Shown piece after piece: positions 1-13,300 of a stretch of DNA of 60,000 nt. The notes under the pieces are model-generated. The model was not told the origin of the DNA, did no database searches, and was given only the letters and a program-made list of their open reading frames with translations. The DNA is taken from NCBI RefSeq assembly GCF_964340395.1, contig NC_135550.1:29637176-29697175 (forward strand), given 5' to 3'. Positions within the stretch are counted from its first letter, which is position 1. The number at the start of each line of letters is the position of its first letter. The translations under genes were made by a program, and so were the position numbers. Source of the DNA: Glandiceps talaboti. Taxonomy: Eukaryota; Hemichordata; Enteropneusta; Spengelidae.

Positions 1-386
1 CACAGTAGGGTAAACTTTAGACCACAAACATAAACTCCTGTACCAAATGCTTCCAGTAAGAAATTGGATGCAAGATGATATCTCTAATGAGTGTAGATAC
101 CAGCCACAGAGGTCATGTAGGGCCACAACCATGTTGATGACTTCAGCACCAGCAATATCCACTGCTCAGACAGAAACTAAGTTATATCGGCATAATTGAA
201 AGGAAGTTGTGACTTTACAACTTACAATAAACCTTTATCAACTCAGTGATATGATTTTCAAATACGAAAGTAGTGGGAAAATGTGGAAATGTGACAGATC
301 CTCATATGATAGAAACAGTAGCATTTTGAGACCACTCTTGGTGGAAAGGGTAGCTAATGTCAAAGTTTGGTCTTCATGTACTTTTT
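1..386. other. Left flank, no gene seen
   Basis: AT-rich sequence with no convincing exon, RNA gene or repeat that I can recognise. It lies outside the element-like interval that begins at 387. Confidence 0.5.
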
Positions 387-497
387 AGCTCCGCTGTCAG
401 CGAAAGCTGAAAGCGTAGCTTTAGGTATAGGTTGTATAGAGTATAGAGAGTAGAGTGAATCATAGGTGTCCGTCAAACTTTTATATTTTCATTATTT

Positions 498-770
498 TCT
501 CCGGAAGTGACTGTCAGTATTCTTAGATATTTGGTGTGCATGTTCCCTGGGGGGAGGCTATTCAGATTTGTTCATGCCAAGTTGATCTGTGCCATTTTCA
601 ATTTTTTATGATTTTTTTTCATAAAATGTCATTTTCATCATCTCCGTGAAAACTTATTGTCAGATTGCTTTGATATCTGGTGTGTTGATGCGCAGGGGGT
701 AGCTTACTCAGGTTTGTTAATTTCAAGTCAGCACATCTTCATTTTTATTTTTTATGATTTTTTTTTTGTA
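498..770 (+). repeat. Two divergent ~143-bp direct repeat units
   Basis: Unit one begins near 498 and unit two near 641. They share, in order, TCTCCG, a TTTG/CTGG-GTGTG block, AGG.AG/CTT..TCAG.TTTGTT, a TTTCAAGT/GCCAAGTT block and a TTTTTTATGATTTTTTTT end. Identity is moderate, so this is an old tandem duplication inside the larger repetitive interval. No coding potential is evident. Confidence 0.55.
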
Positions 771-1699
771 ATTTGAAAAAAAAAATGAATATGTTAATGA
801 GGATAATGACCGACGCCATATTGGAAATCATTCGACGAGACTTTAAGTAAACTGCCACTTTTCAAAAGACACTATTGACGTCAAACAAGCAATGTAATAT
901 GTGCTATAGTCATAATTCTACGCATTGGGCGCCCAAATGCATGAAGTGACAAGCGTTTATTCGAAACAGGGTTGTAAACTTCAAATCCAAATTCTGCACC
1001 CTTCTACATAATCAGCCAGTCCGCAACGTCCTTATTTGCATACTCTATCCTGATTCGACCAGAAGCTGAAGCTGACCTCATGTGACCGGGCGATTTTCCA
1101 CAGCAAGCAATTGCTTGTAAAATCTCACTTCAGACCCACTATAAAAATGTGATGTTTTCAGATAACATGTAACTTGTGATTAATTCTTTATTGTCGTGCA
1201 ATTTGGAGTGACAGTGAACCAGAATTAAGACAACTTGCGTAAGGAAGGCATGCGGTTGAAGTTATGCAAGAGCAGTCTAACTGCGGACTGTGAATCAACC
1301 AAATTTTGTTTATTGGCCGACAGTTCACATGTAAAGTTAAACGACATGAACGTGTCTTGCCATTTCCAAAATGCAAATATTTGGCAAGTAAAAATAATTA
1401 AAATAATCACAACTTTAATTTGGCTTCAGACTTTGCATTATGTTTTGCGTATCTTTCCCCGTTTTACATGTAAATCCGAAAAGGTTCTCTCGTCATGTCA
1501 TCAGTGATCATACCGCGAGGGCCGAGGGGCTGCTTTGAGTACGAGCGAAGTGAGGCATGTTGAGGTATTTTGTTGAGAATTATAAATATTGCGAAATGTC
1601 AAGTACAAGGTTTAAATACAATGGAATGATGAAAAAAAATGGCCGAGTCTGCTGACAGGTGCCGCGCCGGTCACAAGAAACATTGTAAATTCCATCTTT

Positions 1700-2227
1700 C
1701 TTAGTTTCCGTACGGCGACAACCCCAGGTACCCGGATGCACGAGGGACTAACCCGGAAGCAAGTCGTTGTCAGCCATACGTTACAGTGGTAACATCGTCC
1801 GAGAAATCGCTGCGTTCAGAGTGTCATTATTCACAGAATTGTTGTTTTCGAGTGAAAACGCGTCTTGAATTGTATAAATCTAACAAATGAAGACATGTCA
1901 AGTTATATTTTTAAAGTTGTATCGCTAGTTTGAGACGATTTTCTCACGTACTATCGAGGCTTACTTGGACTTGGACCTTACTCCAGTTCATCGGGAAGTT
2001 TAGCCAGTCCGATAATTCTTTCTGGTTTAGTTTACAACACTTTTGATCACGCAGATTTTGTTGTTGTGATGAAAAGAAATTAAAAAAAAGACCACTTCAA
2101 CCATTTCGTTGTGTTTTCTTTATGAAAGGTAATAGAACATGAACGAGTGTTACCACTGTAACGTATGGCTGCCAGAATGACTCTCTTTCTGGTACTTGGC
2201 GGGGATTGTCGCCGTCCGGAAACTAAG
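1700..2227. repeat. Foldback inverted repeat, arms about 80-95 bp
   Basis: A perfect 23-bp inverted match pairs 1771-1793 with 2149-2171 (core ACGTTACAGTGG). Homology continues outward: CTTAGTTTCCG followed by ACGGCGACAA and CCCC at 1700-1725 reappears in reverse complement at about 2196-2227. The arms flank a roughly 350-bp unique interior. This is the form of a foldback element or MITE. I could not see a clean target-site duplication. The right arm abuts an AAGATGGCG motif (2225-2233), so part of it may also lie near a promoter. Confidence 0.6.
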
Positions 2228-2714
2228 ATGGCGATTAATACATTTCTTCCCTATATATATCTACTCAACTTGTACAAGTTGAATGTTGTTGACTTGGTAA
2301 ATTTGTTAGAAAATTGAAATTCAAATTGCCTCAAAATTATTTTAGATCCCTAGTTTATTTCATTCATCATTAAAATTTCCCAGGGTTAAATCTGTAAGAC
2401 AATGGAATTATTTATAGCCAACCTCAAAATCATCTTTTTTTTTCTTTTTCTTGTGTGCATTTCCCAGTCATTTTTTTTCTGAGATTTTGTGCAATTTTTC
2501 ATAACAGTAGATTTTTGTTATAAAATGGTGACTATGGTATAAAAGTACAATACATTACCAACTTCTGTGTAAAATGTGTTTTACAGTGAGACATCATATG
2601 AACCACTAACCACTTTATTGCATCGCTAAAACAAAACTGCATAGTGAAGAACTGAACCACTTCTACGTGTCACCAAAATAAAAAATAAAATTAAAAAAAA
2701 AAACAGCGGAGCTA

Positions 2715-4173
2715 TTCTGACCGATAGGTCGCTTGTTGATAGATCTGTAGCTCTAATTCAAGGTATTGGAAGGTAAACAAAGAAAACTATTTGCATCAAA
2801 AACAGTGGAAAAGTAAGGAATATTTGCAATTATAATTGTCCAGGTATTTATTTTGTTGACTTTTGGTAGCAATGACAGTTTGTAGCTCTGTCAGATTTTA
2901 TTTGACATTCCTAATTTTGAACAAGAATATTGTAGACACAGGTGTTAATGCAATAAAACAGAGACCTCTGGTGATGTTTTCCCTGTTAAACTATAAGGGG
3001 GAAGAATATCAATGCTTTCTTTATTTGTAGAAAAGTCAAATAGTCCTGTGTAGGTAGACGCTGACATGGGGCAGGCTGTAGCACAAGGAGCCATTGTTGT
3101 CTGTATCATTGTTATACCTATGCAATATAGAAATAGGCAACACATAAAAGGAATGTGTGAAATGAAAGAGACCATTTAATGCCTACAGTGTATGGTATAT
3201 GTAGTGTGTAGGTGGTTTGCATATTAAATAGATTTGTCTCTGAAAGTGGTCACATCCATGGATGACTGGGTAATTTGTCATTGCTGGGTAAACACTCCTG
3301 TTCTTCTCTGTCAATGCAGTGACTGACTAGTTTTTCATTGGAGTACACACTGCTGTTTCTCTCTGTCAGTGGCTGTCAACTCATGTGTTGATGTAGACTC
3401 TAAACTTAGAGAACTCCTCAGCTGTTCAGCAATGTAATGTGCAGTATGGTCTTTAAGCAATAAATTATTTATTCTTATGGCATTGCATTGCCACTGCAGG
3501 AAGTTGATGAATATCAAAAGCTGAATAATGTTTCATTCATGTCTTATTTTAAATGAATGCTCTCTGTTGCATCATATTTCAGATCCATAATCCTTCAAGA
3601 TCCTAGAATACGCATGTAGCATGTCCAGTACATCTATGATACTAGTATATACATTGCTGATGTAATTATTTTAGTGGTGATCAACTTTTTCGAACATTGT
3701 ACTATTTTGATATTTTCCTCAACACCATTAAATGAAAGTGATCTTGCATGTAAATTGTAATAACAATAATGCATTGGAAATTTGAGAAAGCAAGGAATAT
3801 TTGTGTTGAAAGACTGGTTGTAATATAATCATCATTTTGTGGGATATTTTGTTCCATTTGAAAGGAAAGTGCAGTGAAAGATATTTTTGATCTTTGTTAT
3901 AAGTGTTTTCCCAAAGGTGATATGATTGGTGTATGCACAGATGTATTTATCTAAAATAAATAGAATACCCAGGACATGCATTGGTAGGTAAGGATGATAA
4001 AAGCCTGAATTATCCCAAGACAGGCTGGAGTGAGATTTCTATGAAAAATAAATCAGCTAGAATTGGAAAGCTTATCTGGCTGTTTGACATAATGATGCGT
4101 AATAGTGAGATTGATTTCAGTAATCAAGTCAGGTTAACATGACATCATTCTTCATATTGTGCTCTTCTTACAG
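2715..4173. other. Upstream region or 5' UTR intron of beta-spectrin
   Basis: No coding exon recognised. A polypyrimidine tract and CAG at 4171-4173 look like a splice acceptor just before the first coding exon, which implies that an upstream non-coding exon lies in or to the left of this stretch. I could not locate that exon. Confidence 0.45.
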
Positions 4174-4199
4174 ATAGACGATTTCTAGTCTAACTCACT
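4174..4199 (+). other. 5' UTR part of first coding exon 1a
   Basis: The 26 bases between a predicted acceptor (CAG ending at 4173) and the start codon. This segment contains an in-frame TAG, so translation cannot begin further upstream. Confidence 0.55.
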
Positions 4200-4320
4200 A
4201 TGATGATGGACGGAGGAACTGATTATAATGTAGGCTATCGGTGGGATCCTACAGGGGAGGAAAACTATGATGAGGGAGGTGCAAAGCTGTTTGAGCGATC
4301 AAGAATCAAAGCTCTTGCAG
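4200..4320 (+). CDS. SPTBN1-like: Beta-spectrin exon 1a (long N-terminus)
   Basis: Starts with three consecutive ATG codons; the first, at 4200, is taken. Encodes residues 1-40 plus one base of codon 41: an acidic leader with RWDPTGEE, then [11 protein letters not shown], the strongly conserved block just before CH1 in animal beta-spectrins. Ends in phase 1 at a GTGAGA donor. Splices to 16915, or is replaced by exon 1b. Confidence 0.95.
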
Positions 4321-7300
4321 GTGAGACAGTGATTGCTGTGAATATGCATAGGTTTGGATGAGTAAAATCATGATACCAGAGTGAAGCAGGTCAAATTTTA
4401 AAGGATGAAAATCAAAATGGCAGATCATCATGTGATAAAAAAAATGCAAATTCAAAAGAAGTCCTGACTGCATAATGGTAAAAATCATGTAATGTTCATG
4501 TAATGAAAAATTACAAAAAGATGCATGGTGTATTCAACTGCAAATTTGAGGAAAGATAGGTTTCCTGTATTAGTTGCCAAAACAGGAAATTTGCCGAAGA
4601 AATCCTGTCATCTCCATTGTTGAATAAAGGTAGGTGAACTCCTTTTTTGGAGACAGATGCACAGAGTGTGGTGATTATCACAACAAAGGATATTGACAAG
4701 ATAATTGACATGTTCTCGACAATGAAGGTAGGTACATAGGGAATTGCATTATCAGGATCATGGAACCACATAGGATTGTGATAAGAGTTGCAGCAATCTC
4801 TGATGTGAAGGGAATTGTGTATGCTATTACTAGAATAAAACAAATGATTAAAGAAATGAAATATGGCTGTAATAGTCCAGATGTCTCTGTTTCTGTTTTG
4901 ACAGCCAAAATGTTCCTCCCATCATCAATTAAAGTGGCCCCAACTGTAACAAGACACTGTAGACTCCTTGAAATTTGGTTAAAGTTGTCAAAACAGTAAA
5001 TTGTTAAAACACAGTACAATGTTAGAACATAAAAAGTAATGTCTATTCCAAGGACTACTATGATTTTGTGAACTTGTGATCATCCTGGGCTGATATCAGG
5101 TCAAGGAGGGCTGAAATCATTTAACAAAAATTTGTCACAACCATCCATTCACAAACTGAAATTCAATGTTCTGCACATTTACAGAATGGCAAAAGCATGT
5201 CCGGACTAAATCCAATCCTAGTTCAAGTTGTGGGGAATATTACTGGACATGCTGCCAACATAAAAAAATGTTTGTTTTTCTTTTTGAACTTAACTAACTT
5301 AGCCCAGAGTGAAACCAGTTGGAATTGAATGAAAGTAGAGGTCACTAACACAGCTATTGATTACCTTATTTTCAATAGGAACACAATAGAAAAATAACAA
5401 TGTTGTAATAATGCACTAATTTACAAGGGTTCTTAAAGTGGGCAGAGCAGACACAAGAGAAGTATAGGAACTTTGGACAGTGGCTAGATATAACTAGCAC
5501 ATTTTGGCAGGGTGCCCCAAGTGGGGGCTGTTAAGGTCATACATGATATACTGCAAGTGATATACCAGCTGATTCCAAGTATGGCAGGTCAGATTGGCAA
5601 ATTTGAAATCAGGCCACTATTAAACATGATACTTTCTATAAACATTGATCTTCAACAGTGAAGTAGAGCCACATACTTTTCAGCTTTGTATAGACTTCTT
5701 GTATATGATGTCACCTGTATGATATTGTGAGTGACAGGAACACATGAAAGTATAATCTTTTATCAGTAGCACCAACAATTCAACTTTGGTAAATCATAAA
5801 TGCTACCCAATATGATGTTACTTGGGGTATATACAGATGTGAAATCAATTATTGATGCTAGGTTTTCAATATAAAGTTGTTTATGAGAAGAAATAGAGCC
5901 TGCAGGTCACTGTGAAAGTACTTGTTTTATTTTACTCTATCCCTAGTCATTACTCACTGTTCAGATATGTTTGGCTATAATTCGCCAACAAACAATGTAG
6001 TGACAAAACAGTAATAATCTCTCAACATTCCAGAGTATGCCGATAGGACACTCTCATCGTCAATATAAACACAAGATTCCTTTTCATGTACATGTAGCTT
6101 AATTAAAATGTCCTCAATAGAAATATACAATTTTGTTTTTGCACTTTTATAAACTGCAACTCTACTATTTATGTAGAACTTATAGATATTGAACTACAAG
6201 AATTGTAGAGTATTGTCACATGTTATTATTTGCCTATCAAGTATCATTTAGCCAAGGTCACTACAGCCTGCAGTTAGGAGGTATTCAGTTTCACCCAGGT
6301 CACAATTTTCAACTGTAATTCTGCCTGTGGAAGACAGTGTCCCTGCAATATAAATAGTTATGATTCTTGGGTTTGGTCATGTTATTATGAAGGAAATGGG
6401 TGTGGACAAGTTCAAATTACATCCTACTTACACTGACAGGATATTCTATATCTAGACCTGTGTGTTACAGTGGTTTAGTAGGATGTTTCATACTGAGCAA
6501 GTCCGCAGAAAAAGGTTGCAGTATCTCAGTGTTTGCTTCAGCATTATTATTACAGAACGGACCAAAATGTGCTACAATGTTATTGTGCAGCCACATATTC
6601 ATTAAATTTGTCATGCAAATGAATGTAATTAGCAAAAAGGGAAATAACTGTTATGTAACTCAGAGGCATAGCACATGAATTTCTGACTAATAGATGAATG
6701 AATGGATAAGTAGTTGAATAAACAGCAGACCACACCAAAAAAACATTTGATTCAAGTAGATATGATTACTTGTTTAGATGTGTGTTTTCTCACTGAAAGT
6801 CATTTAGATTCTCCTCTATTAGTTCTATTTTTACAGCATATTTCTCATTAAGGTATGTAAAAAAAGTACCTATACATATTGAACAGCGATGTGCAATATT
6901 TATACAACAAACTATTTTTAAGAGAAATTGGAATATTCATTATGGCATAATGGAATCCAGAACAGCTGAGTCTGAACAATTTTCAGAGTCAACTAACCAA
7001 GAAGAGACATGTGCCAAGTCCTCAGCTGTGCCAGATATTGTTTCCATGGCAATTGACACTCCAAGTATTTTAAGATTTAGTAGTCATGGAGGAATGGTTA
7101 GCAACCTGAGGCACTCCAAGGTTCTCACTCATTCACTCAGTCACTGAAAAATTGAGACTGTCGGCCAACAAATTGAATCATAATATAATATGAGGAGTTG
7201 GTCAACCATATCAAACTAAAAACAGATATCAGACTCTACAGTTTAAAGTTTCATTCTGAGTTGGCTATTATTTTCAGGAAGATGGCAATGTTAATCAACA

Positions 7301-10300
7301 GGACAGGAAATTGAAAGCAGGAGAATTAGTGACAATTTATGTATAGTGGTGATGTGGTTTGGAAGGTGATATGCAAATCCCTCTAGTTAGACAGTTTTCC
7401 CTGTAATTCTGTAATTAAACCTTATGGGGCCAACATAAGGTGGTAGACACTAAGAACTATTATAGAATTCCCCTGAGGCAAAAATAAACAAGATGCAAGC
7501 CAGAATCTATAGCTGAACCTGTCATTTTTCTAGCAGATGATACCCCAAGAGCATGTTCCATCATGTCTCCTAAATTAATGTGATCAATTTTATAAAGAAG
7601 GAAATAGGTCACCAAAAATCATCATAACTACATGCATGTACTGTTATTTATACACAATAAAAATACATTTGCTGCTAGGTGTTGGAGAGCTACCTAGTTC
7701 TTGAATTTAATACTACATGTAAGCACTACACAGTATACAATTGTATAAAATGGAATCTGTAGGTATTTTGAAAAATGAAGCAAGAAGATAATGTGAAAGG
7801 GTACATTAAAATGATGTAGTTCTGCAGACTTTGATGTTATTGTCACTCAGTTACTAGTAAGCTACAAAGATTTTAATGCACATGATTTAGTGAACAGTTT
7901 ATTGTCGGTTTTAGTTCAATTGGCGATTTTGTGTTTTTACATCTGGATTAGAAGAAGACATGCAATGAATTTTAAAATACACTGAATTAAGAGAATTACG
8001 TGTCACCACTGTTGTATAATGTCAGTTATTTATTTTATCATGCATAGTTCTAAGTGATACCTTGCTTCTGGATTGTGTAAAGAATGCTATTACGTAAAAG
8101 TAGTCATACTCTTTACAGGTTGCCGTATATGTATGAGGCTATAAGGATCATCATTTTGGTGAATTTGCTCTGCTTTTAATTGAACATGTGTTTATTCAAC
8201 TTTTCATAGGAATGTCAGTTATAACTTGCGTATAAGTGTGAAATGAGGCAAAGATACACACCATTTTTGTACTGAAATACTACTGAGCTATTATTAGTAT
8301 TAAATTTTTTAATAAATGTTTGTTGGTTTCTGTACTAGGTGTATACATATGCAGTAAATACATACTTGTACACATGCATTATGTAAATTTGTCATGTTTG
8401 TACATAGACATTATGTAAATTTGTCATGTTTGTACATAGGCATTATGTAAATTTGTCATGTTTGTACATAGGCATTATGTAAATTTGTCATGTTTGTACA
8501 TAGACATGTAAATTTGTCATGTTTGTACATAGGCATTATGTAAATTTGTCATGTTTTGACATAGGCATTATGTAAATTTGTCATGTTTGTACACAGGCAT
8601 GTAAATTTGTCATGTTTGTACATAGACATTATGTAAATTTGTCATGTTTGTACATAGGCATTATATAAATTTGTCATGTTTGTACATAGACATTATGTAA
8701 ATTTGTCATATTTGTACACATGCATTATGTAAATTTGTCATGAAAATACATACAATAGTAGGTCTGTTTCCTCCCAAACCTTATAATGTGGTTCAGTAAA
8801 TAAGTCACATTGACTGTATACTTATTGGTTTGGGGTCAGTTAGGCCAAAAGTTCCAAATAATTTGTGTTGATATTCACTAATTGCCATGGTGACTGGAAG
8901 AAAATAGCTTGCTTATATGTAATAGACTTATGACAGTCTGAAAATGTAACTATAGTGAAATGGTCAAGTTTGGCAACTAATTTCATTAGTATAATTACTG
9001 TAGCTTGTATTACCACCCTGGGCATTTTAGTCACAAAACTGTATTTTAATGTCCATGTATATGATTGAAAAATTAAAGTTTAATGGCTTTCTCTAGACAT
9101 TCACAGTAATTAGAAGATGGAGGTAGTGATATGAGAATTGAATTATAAGAACTGAATCAGACACTGGATGTTTGAATTGAATGCAAGTTGATGAAGACAT
9201 AATTGTACTCCATTCTAGTCAGTGTATATGTCCATCTCTGTAGTCAGGAAGTGCATTGAGGATGGACCTAGAATGTATAAACTACCACAGTACATCATAC
9301 TGAATGAAGTAGAAAAGTATGAATGTATGAAAAGTAAGCAGTGTATCAGACTTTTCACAGAATATCTAAAATATACAGTATACTAGGTAATCTAAAACTT
9401 GTTAATGGCACAATTTTTAAACCCTATATATGGATGAATTATTGTAGTCATTTTAAGGATGAAATATATCTCAATATATCATTTGATATAGAAATTAAAA
9501 AATATGGTCCTTTGTACTTTAAGTAATCTTTCGTAATGAATCTTGGTACTTTAAGTTACTGATAATATGGAATGGATTTCTAAATTTCAGGAAAATGAAC
9601 AGTAAATCTCCAAATGTAAAATATGCTGCAGGCTATATTAACTTTAAGTGATTAATTTCATATTCTAAGTGTGACTTGTTATGTAATATTGATGTCCTAA
9701 TATATTCAGTTATTATAGAAAATTTACTGGGCAACTTGCTATAAATTGTCATTACAAATAAACATTTTTTTTGGTGATAGCTTAAATATTTTGTTGTGGA
9801 TTCAAGTTCCTTGTAGCCCTAGGAAGCCGCAAGAAATGTGTGTGCTTTGTCAAATTTGTAATATTATTTATTAAGCACTTTTCACCTCAGAAAATAACAG
9901 CATTGACTATTTACAAAAAAAAAGGTTAGAAATATTATATGGTTATAACTTGTAAGGCTGTGGTGTCAGCTTTTAAAAGTCATAATGAAGACACTTAATA
10001 GTGAAGTGACAGTGTAGTGTAGTATCAACATTAATAATTCATGAATATGCCTAAGTTATGATGAGATAAGTTTTCATCTACTTTATATTATATAATAGTA
10101 ATAAACAGCTGTCGCATAGAAATTCTGTAATTAGCCCTTTTATGTGTATTCTAATGCCTTAAGCTACTATTTAGTAAGATGATTTGTGAGAAATATTCCC
10201 CTAAATTTCAGAATATGAATTCCAGTGTAAGTTATTCGTATTTTAACATAATTGTTATTATGAATTTGTCTGCAGAGACAGACAGCAAGCCCAGAAAATG

Positions 10301-13300
10301 CAATTACAGTAAAACAGCTGGTAAATAATTCATTAAAATGTTTAACTTGGATGGCATAAAAAGAACAGTAATTATATTACAACTGTGGTTTGAACAGACA
10401 TAGTACTGTTTGCATTCCTCAATTACCTACCCTTACTTGTAAAAATTCAAATTATAATGGTAGATGATATTTTATTTGAAATAGAGATAAGATACCAGAT
10501 AGCTCTGTCTGTCTACTGTAACCATTATTCTTTTACTCGGCATATTTGACTATATGTGGATGAACATACTAATAAGCACAAGGTGATTGTGTTTAAAATT
10601 CGTAGCATGATAATCTTGTGAGGGTATCATTTAGATGCTAGGTTTAGACAGTCAGGGTGATGACAATGCAGGTAAATGTCACTGTATAACCCCAAATTCA
10701 ACATGCTGTAACCACTTCGACACTTCAGTGATATGAGTTCATAAGTTCAAAATAAAATTACAGGCATATGTTTTCATGCTGGAGAAAATAGAGTTACTTG
10801 AAATAAGAGAGAAAACAATCTTGATATTAAAATTCCAAGTATGTGTGCTGTAGATGTGCTTGATTTCACTTGTTGTTTACCCCAAAGAGAAAACTGTACA
10901 CATGAGAGGATTTCACAGTTTAGATAAGTGTAAATGATACGTAATTGTAATGAACAGTTTAATATACCCTTCCAGAATGTTAGGTCATTGCATTGTGATA
11001 TAGGAAAAATGTGTATATTTACTCCTATTTTCCATGTACACAGTGCTTTGCAAACAACAATTCTGATACCTGTACATGTCATTAACCGTTTAAGCTTTAT
11101 TTTTCTCCGCTTTGTATGGTTATGTTTTACAATATCAAGTAACATTATATGTCAAACTATAGCTTAGAAAATATCTGAAAAAAGAAAAATGGTTTTGCTG
11201 TTCCTGGTATGTTTCCATTGAAAGGAAAGCTGATACACAGCATTTTTCTGGACACACCCATATTGAGAAGAAGCAGACGTGCACAATGGAGCGCCCTCAC
11301 ACATCATATGTAACTGGGACATTTATGCTAATATATAGCATTTTACTATGCCAAGCACGTTTTATCTTTCAGACAGTCACAGAGGTTATTCGATTTATCT
11401 ATGTTGAGAGTTCACAGTAAGGCTGACTAGTTTAGGACCAACCCTATCTACCATGTCAATGTCTGCATGTACTTGCTCCATAAATCTTCCAATTAAATTA
11501 TCATCAAGGGGAAAGCAAAATGTTTAACTTGTAAGTTGAAACCCAGTGAAACAATTACAGCTAATAGCATTTATTTTTAACATCCTAATCAGCTATTTTC
11601 AAGTGATCAGTCTCCAACCCATTCCCACCCATCCATGAAGGGTGTTTTGATACCTGTACACTGACACAGAATTTAAATATGAATTGTTTTACATCCTTGA
11701 TTCACAGCATTGTGATGATATGTTAATTAGAAGGAAGGTAATAGAACAGTTATAAGAGGACTCTCAAGGTTATTTTATATTAACATAATCTATCATGCAG
11801 TGTAATATATTATCAATGAAGTAAATGATATTGCTTTTACTAAGTGCTAGGTGATTACATTTACATGATGTTAGAACACATTGAATATACAAAATATATC
11901 ATGCTTTTGTTGTGATGGAATAAATAACAAAGTAACTGATCAGAAGGTTACAGTAATGACCTTGTAAAGGACAAATAATGCTTTCATAAACAATATTTGA
12001 ACTGTAGCATCAGATGTAGGGTAAATGCTGACATAAAGAAGGCAGCTTAGAGATAAACTGATGATAAACATACTTAGTGATATCTTAGGAAGGGTGTGGT
12101 ATTGTTGGTGATGTGTTTGTGTATGTATGTCTCTATGTTACATGGATACCAATTGTAGCATTGATAGTTCCTCTACTTCCCAGAGGCCCAAAAGTAGATA
12201 TTAATTTGAATATTAGTAAGGTATGCATGCAAATTTAGCATGAAACATTAATCAGGGAATCAAACCTGTTTTATTAATGAACTGTCAACAGCTGTAATTG
12301 CTCTAATGGATGTACCTGTAATTTTCATGGCAAGTTGAAAAGTGTTTACAGATATTGATAATTAAAATGCACGGGATGATGTGTATGAGAAGAGAGGTTA
12401 AAGGTCATGACCATAGGATTAATAATAGCACTGCCATATATGGTGTAGTTTGAACATCTAACTAGATGAATACAAATGTGGGGTTATTATCGACTTTATT
12501 AGACGACTCAAGTTTACAGATATTCTGGGAATGAAAGTATGGTCTTGATGTTTCAAAAATGTCTGATAGCTTGCTTTATATCACATGTGCATAGGGTAAT
12601 ATTATGGGTTGAAATTGAAGTTTTAGACAAACTCGCATTGTATGGTATGGTACATTATAATTTGGAGTCTTATAGCAATGCGATTTCTGTTTCCACTTAG
12701 CTTCACACTGTCTTTAGTCATATTCGTTGCTTCATTTTATCAGTCAAAATAAAGAATTTTTAGTTGTGTATCAAAAACTTGTTTCAATATATGAGCTGCA
12801 CAGTCCAACAAAAATTGTACAGATTGTAAAACTAAGCTGTTGATTCCGTGTTATCACATTCATTTCATGATTGCAACATTTTACTGTGGAAGTTATCTTC
12901 TGTTGTTGTATCATACCTTCATGAACCTATCACAGTGAATGACATAAAATGTTGTAGTGCTCATGTGTGTTACACCTGCTGTAAAATATCTAGAAATGAA
13001 AAATATGAAAGTGTGGTAGCACGACTGTTTTCAAACAAGCAAGTTAGTTACCTGTGACTTTGCAAGGTCAAAAATTGTGCATTCAAACACATAACATGTA
13101 CATTGTAGTTAACTTCCCTTGAGTTTATGAAGATAGTAATGTTATTTTGTTACCTCTAGTTGACATCGTGATGGATCTATTTCTGATAACCTTTTCATCT
13201 TGACCACTTTAATTGGTTTCCCAAGTCAAATCTTGTGTATTTTCTGTGAAAACAAGATTAATTAAGCCAAGCATTAAGATGCAAGATATGTATTGCAACA

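Larger units (their letters stand above)
387..2713. repeat. Candidate repetitive element bounded by short inverted motifs
   Basis: The 11-mer TAGCTCCGCTG occurs at 386-396 and its exact reverse complement at 2704-2714. The left copy is followed by a GC-containing stretch with internal echoes (CAGCGAAAGC, CTGAAAGCG). The right copy is preceded by an A-rich run. Between them lie a divergent tandem pair (498-770) and a foldback structure (1700-2227), and no open reading frame of note. I infer one decayed or composite non-coding element, but 11 bp is short, and two unrelated copies of a dispersed motif would look the same. Confidence 0.35.

Noticed and set aside
6950-7147. 65-codon + strand frame with coding-like Ser/Glu composition
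   Set aside because: Considered as a third first exon, but the candidate donors (near 7094 and 7120) are in phase 0, which cannot join exon 2 (phase 1), and no family similarity is seen.
8376-8742. CRISPR-like regular repeats
   Set aside because: Copies abut with no spacers, there are no cas genes, and the context is an animal intron; it is a minisatellite.
10774-11145. 123-codon - strand frame in the first intron
   Set aside because: No domain and biased composition; nothing supports it as a gene.
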